NCBI GenBank assembly: GCA_938004015.1 | Contig: CALKWU010000033.1 | Span: forward strand, 1 to 46,879 | Length of the DNA stretch: 46,879 nucleotides | Direction: 5' to 3' | From: an uncultured Oceanobacillus sp. | Lineage (GTDB): Bacteria; Bacillota; Bacilli; Bacillales; Amphibacillaceae | Part shown: positions 1 to 7,860 of the stretch, piece by piece | How positions within the stretch are numbered: the first letter of the stretch is position 1 | Layout of the letters: every line of letters starts with the position of its first letter | The notes under the pieces: generated by a model | The model's input: only the letters and a program-made list of their open reading frames with translations | Database searches by the model: none | Told to the model about the DNA's origin: nothing | Made by a program: the position numbers and the translations under genes

Positions 1-573
1 ATCGATGATCGGCAGAACCGGATCGATGCCAACTTGTTCCACTAATCGGGTGTAATAAATCAACGTATTGTTTGGCAACTTATCTTGTTCCACTTCTTTT
101 GCGGATAAATCTTGCAAGTACTCCGTAGTGTTTATCGTGATTGTTTCGAGTTCGATTTCCAGAAGTTCCCTTGCCGTGTGATTTGTGACGGCAAGCTGAA
201 TCTGGTCGGATACCCGGGCATCGCGGATCAATGTATTCAAAAATGGCATGATTCCGGCTTCAGCAGCTTCCTTCCCATATACTTCAATATTGATTTTCCC
301 TGGCGATAACAGGTAGCTCGATTGTTTAGCGGCATCTTCCCGTGCCCCTTTAATCGTTTTCCCCCTCCCGACGAGGATGTTCGTCATTTCTTCCGCATTT
401 GGATCGAATAAAAACGGAACGATCGTCGTTTCAATGATCCGTTCGCCTTCAACCTCGATTAAATCCACCCCGCGGGCGTTGATGATCGCTGTATCTTCAA
501 TTTGGTTCGGTGGAATGCATCCTTGAAAACATATCATCATTAGGATGAACGGAAGAAGAACTGTTTTTCGCAT
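1..573 (-). CDS. gerC: Ger(x)C family spore germination lipoprotein, partial (C-terminus beyond window)
   Basis: The frame is open from an ATG at 571-573 to the window edge, giving the first 191 residues of a protein that normally has about 370-400. The N-terminus is a short basic-hydrophobic signal ending in a lipobox-like FQGC, so it should be lipidated and anchored on the outer face of the spore inner membrane. The following residues (PPNQIEDTAIINARGVDLIE) are typical of the Ger(x)C family, the third subunit of GerA-type nutrient germinant receptors. An AGGAG lies just upstream, at the very end of the gerB gene, and only three bases separate the two genes, so they are one operon. The germinant cannot be deduced. 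The truncation is due to the window, not to mutation. Confidence 0.9.
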   Translation of the reverse strand, partial: MRKTVLLPFILMMICFQGCIPPNQIEDTAIINARGVDLIEVEGERIIETTIVPFLFDPNAEEMTNILVGRGKTIKGAREDAAKQSSYLLSPGKINIEVYGKEAAEAGIMPFLNTLIRDARVSDQIQLAVTNHTARELLEIELETITINTTEYLQDLSAKEVEQDKLPNNTLIYYTRLVEQVGIDPVLPIID

Positions 574-576
574 CTG

Positions 577-1680
577 TTAATTCTCCTTATTTTTGCGGGA
601 TTTTTTGAATAAAACCAATGGAAGCAAAAGGAAGGGATAAATATAAACGAGTCTGATAGCAACGATTCTCGAGCTTTCAATCAAATTTTGGATTTCAAAA
701 TGCTGGTCGAAAAATGGAATGATGCAAAGTAGAAGAATGGCCAACCCATAGACGCTGTATTTTTTCGGAATTTGGTACATCCTTTTTAAAATGTAAATGA
801 CACACCACATGATGAGGATGACTCTTGGCACGGTGACCATCATCCATTCCGCCACGACAATATAATCCAACCGTTCAATGATTGGCGTCGTTTGGAGTTT
901 ATACAAATTTAGGACGACCCAGATTCGCCGTTCCAGCTGGGGTGCACTGAGGAAACCGATGGAAATGACGGTCAACAGTAAAATGAAAAATGCCGTCGAT
1001 GTGAATCCCCAAAAAAGTGGCTTGCCGATTTTATCCTTATCTTGGACGAACGGATATAAAAAAAATAAAACTTCAATTCCTGTAAACGTGAAAGCGGTGG
1101 CCTGCACACCGTCGAGGATGGCTGGAATCCCCTCATCGAAGATCGGCAGGAAATTAAGGAATTCCATTTGCATGGCAGGTTGGATCAATAACAACAGGAG
1201 CCAAGATGACAACACGATGAATACGAAGACGACACCGATGACGACACGCAACCCGCCCAACAAACTGTATACAATCAAACTCAATAACATGAAACCGAGT
1301 ACGAAAGAATTGCTCTCCGGAAAGATGAATGCTTGGATGATTTCAATGTAAATGAGCAACGTGGCAAGGATTTGCGATGCAAAAAAAACGATATAGACGA
1401 TGCCGATTGCTTTGGAAATGAAAGAACCGAACAAATCGGTCTGGATTCCTAAAATATCCGCATTTTCATATTGTCTGAGAATGTACAACATCGTAAAAAT
1501 AAGCAACAAAATATAGAAATAAGCAAGGATGATGGAAATCCAGGAATCATGTCCCGCTCTTATAAATATGATTCCTGGACTACCGATCATATCGACACCA
1601 ATGATGGCCCCGATCATAATGAAAAACATATAAAAGGCGCGGAATTGCAGATTTTTTGGAATGTCCAGATTGATTTTCAC
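577..1680 (-). CDS. gerB: GerB-family spore germination permease
   Basis: A 367-residue, almost entirely hydrophobic protein with about ten predicted membrane segments. The N-terminal stretch (IGAIIGVDMIGSPGIIFIRAG) resembles the APC-superfamily fold start of the GerAB germinant-binding subunit (spore permease family). In GerA-type receptors this subunit binds the nutrient (amino acid or sugar) in the spore inner membrane, and GerA and GerC complete the complex. The start is GTG at 1680, preceded by AGGGA; the gap to the upstream gerA gene is eight bases. It lies between gerA and gerC in canonical ABC order. Substrate specificity cannot be assigned by eye. Confidence 0.93.
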   Translation of the reverse strand: MKINLDIPKNLQFRAFYMFFIMIGAIIGVDMIGSPGIIFIRAGHDSWISIILAYFYILLLIFTMLYILRQYENADILGIQTDLFGSFISKAIGIVYIVFFASQILATLLIYIEIIQAFIFPESNSFVLGFMLLSLIVYSLLGGLRVVIGVVFVFIVLSSWLLLLLIQPAMQMEFLNFLPIFDEGIPAILDGVQATAFTFTGIEVLFFLYPFVQDKDKIGKPLFWGFTSTAFFILLLTVISIGFLSAPQLERRIWVVLNLYKLQTTPIIERLDYIVVAEWMMVTVPRVILIMWCVIYILKRMYQIPKKYSVYGLAILLLCIIPFFDQHFEIQNLIESSRIVAIRLVYIYPFLLLPLVLFKKSRKNKEN

Positions 1681-1688
1681 CGTTATCC

Positions 1689-3191
1689 CTACTTACCGAT
1701 ATCTTTTCTTTCCATTGCTTTTTTATTGGGAAATGAATGTTTATCTTTAGGCTGATAGGATAAGAACCTTCTTCCTTGCCATTGTTCCGGCAAGCGGAAG
1801 AAAACTTTGTTGAAATCCGCAAGCCGCAACGGGTATAAAGGAGCGAGATACGATCTGCCGAGTGATTGCAGGCGCAATAAGTGGATGACTAAAAAACTCA
1901 CTCCGAACATAAGTCCGATAATTCCATAGAATCCGCTCAAAATGATGAGCGGAAAACGGATGAAGCGGATCGTGTTCCCCATGATGTAACTCGGCGTCGC
2001 AAAGGAAGCGAGAGCGCTGAACGTCACTAAAATGACGAGGACGTTACTGGTGATCCCGGCTTGAACCGCTGCGGTACCGACGACGACACCACCGACGATC
2101 CCAATCGTTTGCCCAACCCTCGATGGAAGCCTGGCACCGGCTTCCCGTAACAGCTCAATGACCAGTTCGAGGATAAGCACTTCAATGATAGGTGGAAAGG
2201 GTACAGCTGCCCGTGATTCACCTACAGAAATAAGCAGTTGGGAAGGGATCAGTTCATAATGATACGTAATCGCAGCAACATAAAATGGTGTCATGATCAG
2301 CGTCACAAAAGCAGCCAAAAAACGGAGTCCGATAATGAAAGAACTGAGATTCCAATGGAAATATCTGTCTTCCGTCGATTCGAAAAAGCTGAAAAAAGTC
2401 GAAGGGGCGATGAGCGCGAGCGGACTGTCTTCAATCAACACGATGATTTTTCCTTCTTTTATCGTGTACATCGCCCGATCCACCAATTCGGTAGCTACAA
2501 ATTGAGGAAAGACGGAATAAGAATTATCGAGGATGTACTGTTTGATCATGTGGATGTCCTCCACCATGTCCAAATCAAGTTCGTTCAACCGTTGCCGCAT
2601 CGTATTGACATCCGTTTCATTAGCGACGGATTTCAAATAAATCATTCTCGTTTCTTTCGGATTCCGTTTTCCGATCATGAATTTTTCCATCGCCAAATCA
2701 GGCGTGTTCAAGCGCCAGCTGATGACATTCAAGTTGCTGGCGATCGATTCGGTGAAAGCGAGTTGAGGCCCGATGACGATTGATTCCGTTTCTGCTTTAT
2801 CCAATGCCCGTTTTTCCGACTTGGCCAATTGATAAGTGATAAGATGTTTTTCATTTTCCACGTATAAATGGACATCGCCACTGTTAAGCCCTTTGATGAT
2901 GTTTTTCGTGTCGGAATTTGTTTGGCCGCCCCCTAAAGGGATTTCATCTAATATGCTCTGTCCCGTCCATGGTGTTTCCATGTCGAGAAGTGGTTTCAAC
3001 AACATCTCTTCAACTTTTTGCTGGTCGACGAGGAAAGCAATATAAAACACAACTATTTTTTTGCTTTCTTGTTGATAAACGGTGAAAGCGACATCTTCGC
3101 TTTTAAGAAATTCTGATTCTATTTTTTTCTTCAATTTTTCAATAGATGTAGGGAAAATCGACTGGGAAGAATGTTTTTTCAATCGTCGCAT
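1689..3191 (-). CDS. gerA: GerA-family spore germination protein
   Basis: A 500-residue GerA-type receptor subunit. The N-terminal half (about 1-240) is hydrophilic and probably cytoplasmic. The C-terminal half carries about five membrane segments and the conserved PFPPIIEVL...ELLREAGARLPS...GQTIGIVGG block of the family. The subunit oligomerises into a membrane channel that releases ions when GerB senses the germinant. I place the start at ATG 3191 because GGAGG lies 5 bases upstream; an in-frame start at 3269 adds 26 residues without a good ribosome binding site. It is the first gene of the gerABC operon and has a sigma-G-like promoter upstream, as expected for forespore expression. Confidence 0.94.
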   Translation of the reverse strand: MRRLKKHSSQSIFPTSIEKLKKKIESEFLKSEDVAFTVYQQESKKIVVFYIAFLVDQQKVEEMLLKPLLDMETPWTGQSILDEIPLGGGQTNSDTKNIIKGLNSGDVHLYVENEKHLITYQLAKSEKRALDKAETESIVIGPQLAFTESIASNLNVISWRLNTPDLAMEKFMIGKRNPKETRMIYLKSVANETDVNTMRQRLNELDLDMVEDIHMIKQYILDNSYSVFPQFVATELVDRAMYTIKEGKIIVLIEDSPLALIAPSTFFSFFESTEDRYFHWNLSSFIIGLRFLAAFVTLIMTPFYVAAITYHYELIPSQLLISVGESRAAVPFPPIIEVLILELVIELLREAGARLPSRVGQTIGIVGGVVVGTAAVQAGITSNVLVILVTFSALASFATPSYIMGNTIRFIRFPLIILSGFYGIIGLMFGVSFLVIHLLRLQSLGRSYLAPLYPLRLADFNKVFFRLPEQWQGRRFLSYQPKDKHSFPNKKAMERKDIGK

Positions 3192-3220
3192 AGTTACCTC
3201 CAACAAATGGAATGTATGCT

Positions 3221-3249
3221 TAGTATGGATAAAACAAGCAAAAATATCC
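3221..3249 (-). promoter_or_regulatory. Sigma-G-like promoter of the gerABC operon
   Basis: Reading leftward there is GGATA (3249-3245), 17 bases, then CATACTA (3227-3221). CATACTA is the consensus forespore -10 element; GGATA differs from the GHATR -35 consensus at one base. Position (about 30 bases before the gerA start) and function fit sigma-G control of germination receptors. Confidence 0.6.
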
Positions 3250-3357
3250 TGCCGAATTGATAAGGACATAAAAGTTATGATAACGACAAAATTTGAGTAA
3301 TTAGTCGGATAAAAGGTGATACTGAAGTATTATTTTTCGAAAAATTCTAAAATAAGC

Positions 3358-3386
3358 TTGTTTTCAATGTATATTTCATGTATGAT
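3358..3386 (+). promoter_or_regulatory. Sigma-A promoter for the zinc-ribbon protein gene
   Basis: TTGTTT (3358-3363), a 17-base spacer and TATGAT (3381-3386), ending 29 bases before the ATG at 3416. Confidence 0.6.
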
Positions 3387-3415
3387 AGTAGCAATTCATG
3401 TAAGGGGTGAAAAAG

Positions 3416-3658
3416 ATGAGTGAAATTGTTCGAAAATGCCGATTATGCAGTGAACCGCTCGTAAACAGCCCTTTTAAGTTATGTAGCGAATGCTTAGCGG
3501 ATAGCGAACAAGTTTGGCATTTCATCAAGAAAAACCCTTATGTTTCAATTAAAAGCATTGCTTTATCGACTGGAATCCATGTTGAAAAGGTTGAACGTAT
3601 GATTGTTCTCGGAAAGGAACGTCATCAACGGGAGCTGGAAAAACGTCACTATTTATAG
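3416..3658 (+). CDS. Small zinc-ribbon/HTH protein, YvyF-like
   Basis: An 80-residue protein with two CxxC pairs near the N-terminus (CRLC at about 8-11, CSEC at about 24-27), a likely structural zinc knuckle. A helix-turn-helix-like C-terminal half follows (SIKSIALSTGIHVEKVERMI). This matches the layout of the YvyF-type flagellar-operon protein family, whose molecular role is poorly known. Here it is not in a flagellar operon but stands alone with its own sigma-A promoter and terminator. The start is ATG 3416 with AAGGGG 8 bases upstream; an in-frame GTG at 3407 overlaps that Shine-Dalgarno sequence and is less likely. DNA or protein binding is an inference from shape only. Confidence 0.65.
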   Translation: MSEIVRKCRLCSEPLVNSPFKLCSECLADSEQVWHFIKKNPYVSIKSIALSTGIHVEKVERMIVLGKERHQRELEKRHYL

Positions 3659-3687
3659 ATTAAATAACATCCATAGAAATGCTGGAC

Positions 3688-3716
3688 ATTCTCTTATTCC
3701 ATAGAGAATTTTTTTT
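3688..3716 (+). terminator. Rho-independent terminator of the zinc-ribbon gene
   Basis: The stem ATTCTCT/AGAGAAT with an 8-base loop is followed by a run of T residues, 30 bases after the stop codon. Confidence 0.75.
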
Positions 3717-3728
3717 GTGCATTTTCGG

Positions 3729-3790
3729 GACGAAACGGGACAGTCCCTGTTTGTCCCATTCGGGTCAAACAGGGACTGTCCCGTTTTGTC
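3729..3790. repeat. 25-bp stem palindromic element
   Basis: The arms 3729-3753 and 3766-3790 form a 25-bp stem (one G-T pair) around a 12-base loop. The inner part carries two mutually inverted copies of GGGACAGTCCC/GGGACTGTCCC. No T-run follows, so it is not a standard terminator. The 3' arm with its flank is nearly identical (20 of 21 bases) to a sequence at 36360-36380, so it looks like a dispersed intergenic repeat. It ends ten bases before the -35 of the next promoter. Confidence 0.75.
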
Positions 3791-3799
3791 TCAATTCGA

Positions 3800-3828
3800 T
3801 TGACGGAAAATATTCTTAATACTATAAT
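3800..3828 (+). promoter_or_regulatory. Strong sigma-A promoter of the bmr leader
   Basis: TTGACG (3800-3805), a 17-base spacer and TATAAT (3823-3828). Transcription should start near 3835, about 16 bases before the leader ORF Shine-Dalgarno sequence. Confidence 0.85.
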
Positions 3829-3857
3829 TATTACGGAATCTGAAATGTTTGGAGGTC

Positions 3858-3947
3858 ATGAAGGTGATGCAAATGAGATTGGACCGAATGAATAGAATAT
3901 CCAGTGTGACCTCTGTTCGCTTGATGACAGGAAAAGCAGACAGATAG
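3858..3947 (+). CDS. Leader peptide of the bmrCD attenuator (BmrB-like)
   Basis: A 29-codon ORF ending in TAG at 3945-3947 and rich in Met, Arg and Ser. GGAGG at 3851-3855 is too close to the ATG at 3858 and fits better with GTG 3864 or ATG 3867, so the true peptide may be 26-27 residues. It lies between a strong promoter and an attenuator hairpin set, directly ahead of a BmrC/BmrD-type exporter. In B. subtilis the small gene bmrB sits in the same place, and its translation controls bmrCD by ribosome-mediated attenuation. I infer a cis-acting role for this ORF; I cannot verify sequence homology to BmrB by eye. Confidence 0.65.
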   Translation: MKVMQMRLDRMNRISSVTSVRLMTGKADR

Positions 3948-4031
3948 CGCACGAAGGATTCGTGTGGCTTTGGACAATATACGGTTTTATCGATACACAC
4001 GAGCAGATTTGATGAATGTCGTGTGTTTTTT
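3948..4031 (+). promoter_or_regulatory. Attenuator: anti-antiterminator, antiterminator and terminator
   Basis: Three mutually exclusive pairings are visible. Hairpin 1 pairs 3948-3955 with 3959-3966 (CGCACGAA/TTCGTGTG, 8 bp, 3-base loop) and starts one base after the leader stop codon. The terminator pairs 3995-4002 with 4019-4026 (ACACACGA/TCGTGTGT) and is followed by a T-run. The antiterminator would pair 3960-3966 (TCGTGTG) with 3996-4002 (CACACGA), using one arm of each of the others. A ribosome stalled at the end of the leader would cover the 5' arm of hairpin 1, free the antiterminator and allow transcription into the exporter genes. Confidence 0.75.
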
Positions 4032-4063
4032 ATTTTCTTAAATTGAAAAAGCAGGTGGGAAAG

Positions 4064-5815
4064 ATGTTCCAAGTTTTCAAGAAATTGAGTTGGTTTTTCA
4101 AACATTATTGGAAACGTTATTCGTTTGCGGTTATCGCTTTATGTACAGCGAGCGCCATCGGTTTGTTTCCACCGAAGCTCATCGGTCATACGATTGATCA
4201 TATTCAATTCGAAACGTTGACACGGGAAGTGTTGCTCACCATCATTTTGCTGTTCGTCATGTTGCTCGTCGCCCATTATACGATCGGTTTTTTATGGGAT
4301 TACACGCTATTTGGCGGTGCGGTGATTCTCGAGAAATGGTTGCGGACGAAATTGATGAGTCACTTTCTGAAAATGACGGCGACGTTCTTTGGAAAATACC
4401 GTACGGGTGACTTAATGGCAAGGGCGACGAATGACTTGAAAGCGATCAGCCAAACGGCCGGTTTCGGCGTGCTCACCCTAGTCGACTCCAGTGTTTTCAT
4501 GCTTATGATCATCGGGATGATGGGTTTCACCATCAGCTGGAAGCTCACCTTTGCAGCGCTATTGCCACTTCCGGTCATGGCGGTCATCATGAATAAATAT
4601 GGTGCGGCGATCCACGAACGGTTCACGAAAGCCCAAGCCGCATTTGGCGATATGAATAATGATGTGTTGGAATCGATCCGGGGTGTCCGTGTCATCCGCG
4701 CGTACGTCCAGGAAAACCAAGAGTTGAAAAGATTCGATGACATGACCGAGGATGTCTATTTGAAAAATATGGAAGTGACAAAAATCGACGCTCTATTCGA
4801 ACCGACAATTAAAATTCTTGTCGGACTTTCTTATACGATCGGTTTAGGCTATGGTGCCTTTCTTGTTTTCGATAATGAACTGACATTGGGCAGTTTAGTG
4901 ACCTTCAACGTTTACTTGGGGATGCTCATTTGGCCGATGTTTGCCGTCGGAGAATTAATCAATATCCTGCAACGCGGGAACGCTTCCCTCGACCGGGTCG
5001 ACGATACATTGAAGTATCAAGCGGATGTGACAGATCCAGTCCATCCGGAAAAACTGGAGGAAATCGAAAGCATTGATTTCAATAATGTGTCTTTTGCTTA
5101 TCCGAATATGAAACACAAACAATTGAAAAATTTCAACCTCCATGTTGAAAAAGGGCAAACGATCGGTGTTGTCGGAAAAACCGGTGCGGGAAAGACGACT
5201 TTGTTCAAGCTGATGCTCAGGGAATATCCTGGGATGGAAGGGAGCATCACGTTGTCCGGAATTCCGATTGAAAAATTGAAACTAGCAGAACTCCGTGATT
5301 GGATCGGTTACGTCCCGCAAGACCAAGTGTTGTTTTCGAAAACAATCCGGGAAAACATCCAATTCGGAAAAGCTGACGCCACCGATGAAGAAATTTATCG
5401 GGTGCTTGAACTTGCCCACTTTCTTGATGACATCAAACAACTTCCACAAGGGTTGGACACAGAGGTCGGAGAAAGCGGCATCACCCTTTCCGGAGGGCAA
5501 AAACAACGGGTCGCACTGGCCAGGGCATTCATTAAACATCCGGAAATTTTAATTTTGGACGATTCTTTGTCTGCCGTCGATGGAAAAACAGAAGCGATGA
5601 TCATCAAGCATTTGCGGGAAGAGAGGAAAAACAAAACGACATTCATTTCCGCACACCGTTTATCAGCCGTCACCCATGCGGATCAAATCATCGTCTTGGA
5701 AAATGGGAATATCGTCGAACGAGGCACCCATGAACAACTGTTGGCAAATGGCGGCTGGTACAAAGAACAGTACGAACTGCAGCAAATGGAAGAAATGGAG
5801 GTGATGGGCGGATGA
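4064..5815 (+). CDS. bmrC: Heterodimeric ABC multidrug exporter subunit, BmrC (YheI)-like
   Basis: A 583-residue half-transporter: six membrane segments (about 1-320) followed by a nucleotide-binding domain. Walker A is GKTGAGKTT (about 370), the Q-loop YVPQDQ, the signature LSGGQ (about 473), and Walker B ILILDD with Asp at position 500 where canonical ATPases have the catalytic Glu. Loss of that Glu is the known property of the BmrC side of BmrC/BmrD, making one of the two ATP sites degenerate. The start at ATG 4064 has AGGTGGG upstream and gives a length close to B. subtilis YheI. The gene overlaps bmrD by four bases and lies behind the attenuator, so exporter synthesis is probably induced by ribosome-targeting drugs. 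The substrate range is unknown. Confidence 0.9.
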   Translation: MFQVFKKLSWFFKHYWKRYSFAVIALCTASAIGLFPPKLIGHTIDHIQFETLTREVLLTIILLFVMLLVAHYTIGFLWDYTLFGGAVILEKWLRTKLMSHFLKMTATFFGKYRTGDLMARATNDLKAISQTAGFGVLTLVDSSVFMLMIIGMMGFTISWKLTFAALLPLPVMAVIMNKYGAAIHERFTKAQAAFGDMNNDVLESIRGVRVIRAYVQENQELKRFDDMTEDVYLKNMEVTKIDALFEPTIKILVGLSYTIGLGYGAFLVFDNELTLGSLVTFNVYLGMLIWPMFAVGELINILQRGNASLDRVDDTLKYQADVTDPVHPEKLEEIESIDFNNVSFAYPNMKHKQLKNFNLHVEKGQTIGVVGKTGAGKTTLFKLMLREYPGMEGSITLSGIPIEKLKLAELRDWIGYVPQDQVLFSKTIRENIQFGKADATDEEIYRVLELAHFLDDIKQLPQGLDTEVGESGITLSGGQKQRVALARAFIKHPEILILDDSLSAVDGKTEAMIIKHLREERKNKTTFISAHRLSAVTHADQIIVLENGNIVERGTHEQLLANGGWYKEQYELQQMEEMEVMGG

Positions 5816-7848
5816 AAAAACAATCGACAGAGAAACGGCTTTTCCTGTATGCCTTGCGTTATAAAAAGGGAATCTTGATCGGTCTCCTTTGTCTTGGCAT
5901 CTCTGTGTTCCTCGAACTGTTGGGTCCTTTCATCGCCAAAACGGTGATTGATGACCATATCTTGGGCGTGGAAGGATACTGGCAAGAAGTTGCCGAAGAA
6001 ACCGATCGCTATACAATTCCTTATGGTGGGAAATATTTCAAGCGGGTCGACCGTTTGGAAAATACGGATGAAGTGATCGGTGAGCCGGTGACGTTGCTGC
6101 AGATCGGCACGTCTTATTATATGATTGATGCAGAAGCACCTCTTATCGGAACACGGGATGCAGCAGATGGAATCATCACCATTGAAGCTGGGAGAAATGT
6201 GTACACGTATGAAGCCGTGGAGCTCGGTTTAGATGAGATGTATGCTTTTTTCAAACCGGAACAACGGCCGATCATTATGCTGCTTGTCTTATATATGATT
6301 CTCCTCATCATCGCTGGGGTATTTAAATATTTCGAAACGTATTTGTTACAACGGACATCCAATGAAATCATCAAAAGGATGCGGATGGACTTGTTCGGCC
6401 ACATCCAGAAGTTGCCGATCGATTATTTCACCGATCGGCCGGCGGGGACGATTGTTTCGAGGATCACGAACGATACCGAAGCCATCCGCGACTTGTATGA
6501 ACGGGTATTATCCATCATCGTCTCGAGCATCGTTTATATGGTAGGTATTTTCGTCGCACTATTCATCCTTGATGCAAAATTGGCAGCCATTTGTCTGCTT
6601 GTCATTCCGCTCATTTACTTGTGGATGAGGGTATATAAACACTTTGGCACGAAATACAATACGGTCATCCGGGCGACGATCAGTGACATCAACGGAAAAA
6701 TCAATGAAGCAATCCAAGGGATGTCGATTATTCAAGCGTTCAATCAAGAAAAAAATACAAAAAATGAATTTGAACAATTGAACGAACGTCATTATCAATA
6801 TCAGAAAAAACTCGTCCGGTTGAGTGCCCTCACTTCTTTTAACTTAGTGACGGCATTACGAAACTTGACATTCGTCGGTTTCATTTGGTATTTCGGTTCG
6901 AGTGCCCTCGATATGTCGAGCGTCATTTCCATCGGAATGTTGTACGCCTTTGTCGATTATATTACCCGGTTGTTTGAACCGGTTTCCGACATTGTGAACC
7001 AATTGCCGCTTGTGGAACAAGCCCGAGTTGCTGGAAACCGTGTTTTTGAAGTGATGGATTATGAAGGGGAAGAAGTGGACACAACTGAAGTCTCCCGCTA
7101 CCGGGGGCATGTCCAGTTCGAACGGGTGACGTTTTCCTACAATGGAAAAGATGAAGTGTTGAAAAACATTTCATTTGAAGTGAAACCAGGGGAAACCGCC
7201 GCCTTTGTCGGTCATACCGGTTCAGGGAAAAGCTCGATCATGAATTTGTTGTTCCGTTTCTACGACCCGCAACAAGGAGAAATCAAAATTGATGGCCAAC
7301 CGATAAAAGAGTTGTCCCGCCAACAAGTGAGGAGTCATATGGGAATTGTTCTCCAAGATCCGTTCTTGTTTACCGGTTCCATCATTTCCAATGTGACGAT
7401 GAACGATCCGGCGATTCCTCGGGAAAGGGCAATCGAAGCACTGAAAGCTGTCGGGGCGGCCGATTTCATTGAAAAACTGCCTAGCGGTTATGACGAGACG
7501 GTTACGGAAGGAGGAAGCACTTTTTCCCTTGGTGAACGTCAGTTGATCGCATTCGCCCGGGCCCTTGCTTTCGATCCGGCGATTTTGATATTGGATGAAG
7601 CGACGGCAAATATGGATACGGAATCGGAAAGTGTCATCCAACGTGCTTTGGATGTGTTGCAGAAAGGCCGGACAACATTGGTCATCGCCCATCGCTTATC
7701 GACGATCCAATATGCAGATCGGATTTTCGTCCTCGATAAAGGGAGTATTATTGAACGGGGAAATCATGATACACTAATGGAAGATAGAGGGTTATATTAC
7801 CAGATGTATCAAATGCAGCAAGGAAGAACACGACTGGAAGTGTCATAG
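5812..7848 (+). CDS. bmrD: Heterodimeric ABC multidrug exporter subunit, BmrD (YheH)-like
   Basis: A 678-residue partner half-transporter. A long extracytoplasmic insertion (about 45-150) sits between the first two membrane segments, a feature of YheH-type proteins. The nucleotide-binding domain has Walker A GHTGSGKSS, Walker B ILILDEATANMD with the catalytic Glu intact (Glu596), and a degenerate signature SLGERQ in place of LSGGQ. Together with the Asp500 of BmrC this gives one canonical and one degenerate ATP site, as in characterised heterodimeric exporters. The ATG overlaps the bmrC stop (ATGA), implying translational coupling and fixed stoichiometry. Confidence 0.9.
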   Translation: MKKQSTEKRLFLYALRYKKGILIGLLCLGISVFLELLGPFIAKTVIDDHILGVEGYWQEVAEETDRYTIPYGGKYFKRVDRLENTDEVIGEPVTLLQIGTSYYMIDAEAPLIGTRDAADGIITIEAGRNVYTYEAVELGLDEMYAFFKPEQRPIIMLLVLYMILLIIAGVFKYFETYLLQRTSNEIIKRMRMDLFGHIQKLPIDYFTDRPAGTIVSRITNDTEAIRDLYERVLSIIVSSIVYMVGIFVALFILDAKLAAICLLVIPLIYLWMRVYKHFGTKYNTVIRATISDINGKINEAIQGMSIIQAFNQEKNTKNEFEQLNERHYQYQKKLVRLSALTSFNLVTALRNLTFVGFIWYFGSSALDMSSVISIGMLYAFVDYITRLFEPVSDIVNQLPLVEQARVAGNRVFEVMDYEGEEVDTTEVSRYRGHVQFERVTFSYNGKDEVLKNISFEVKPGETAAFVGHTGSGKSSIMNLLFRFYDPQQGEIKIDGQPIKELSRQQVRSHMGIVLQDPFLFTGSIISNVTMNDPAIPRERAIEALKAVGAADFIEKLPSGYDETVTEGGSTFSLGERQLIAFARALAFDPAILILDEATANMDTESESVIQRALDVLQKGRTTLVIAHRLSTIQYADRIFVLDKGSIIERGNHDTLMEDRGLYYQMYQMQQGRTRLEVS

Positions 7849-7860
7849 GCGGGGTGTGAA

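Noticed and set aside
3791..4105. 104-codon ORF on the complement across the bmr attenuator
   Set aside because: It is antisense to the promoter, leader and attenuator, with no ribosome binding site; the repeats explain the region better.
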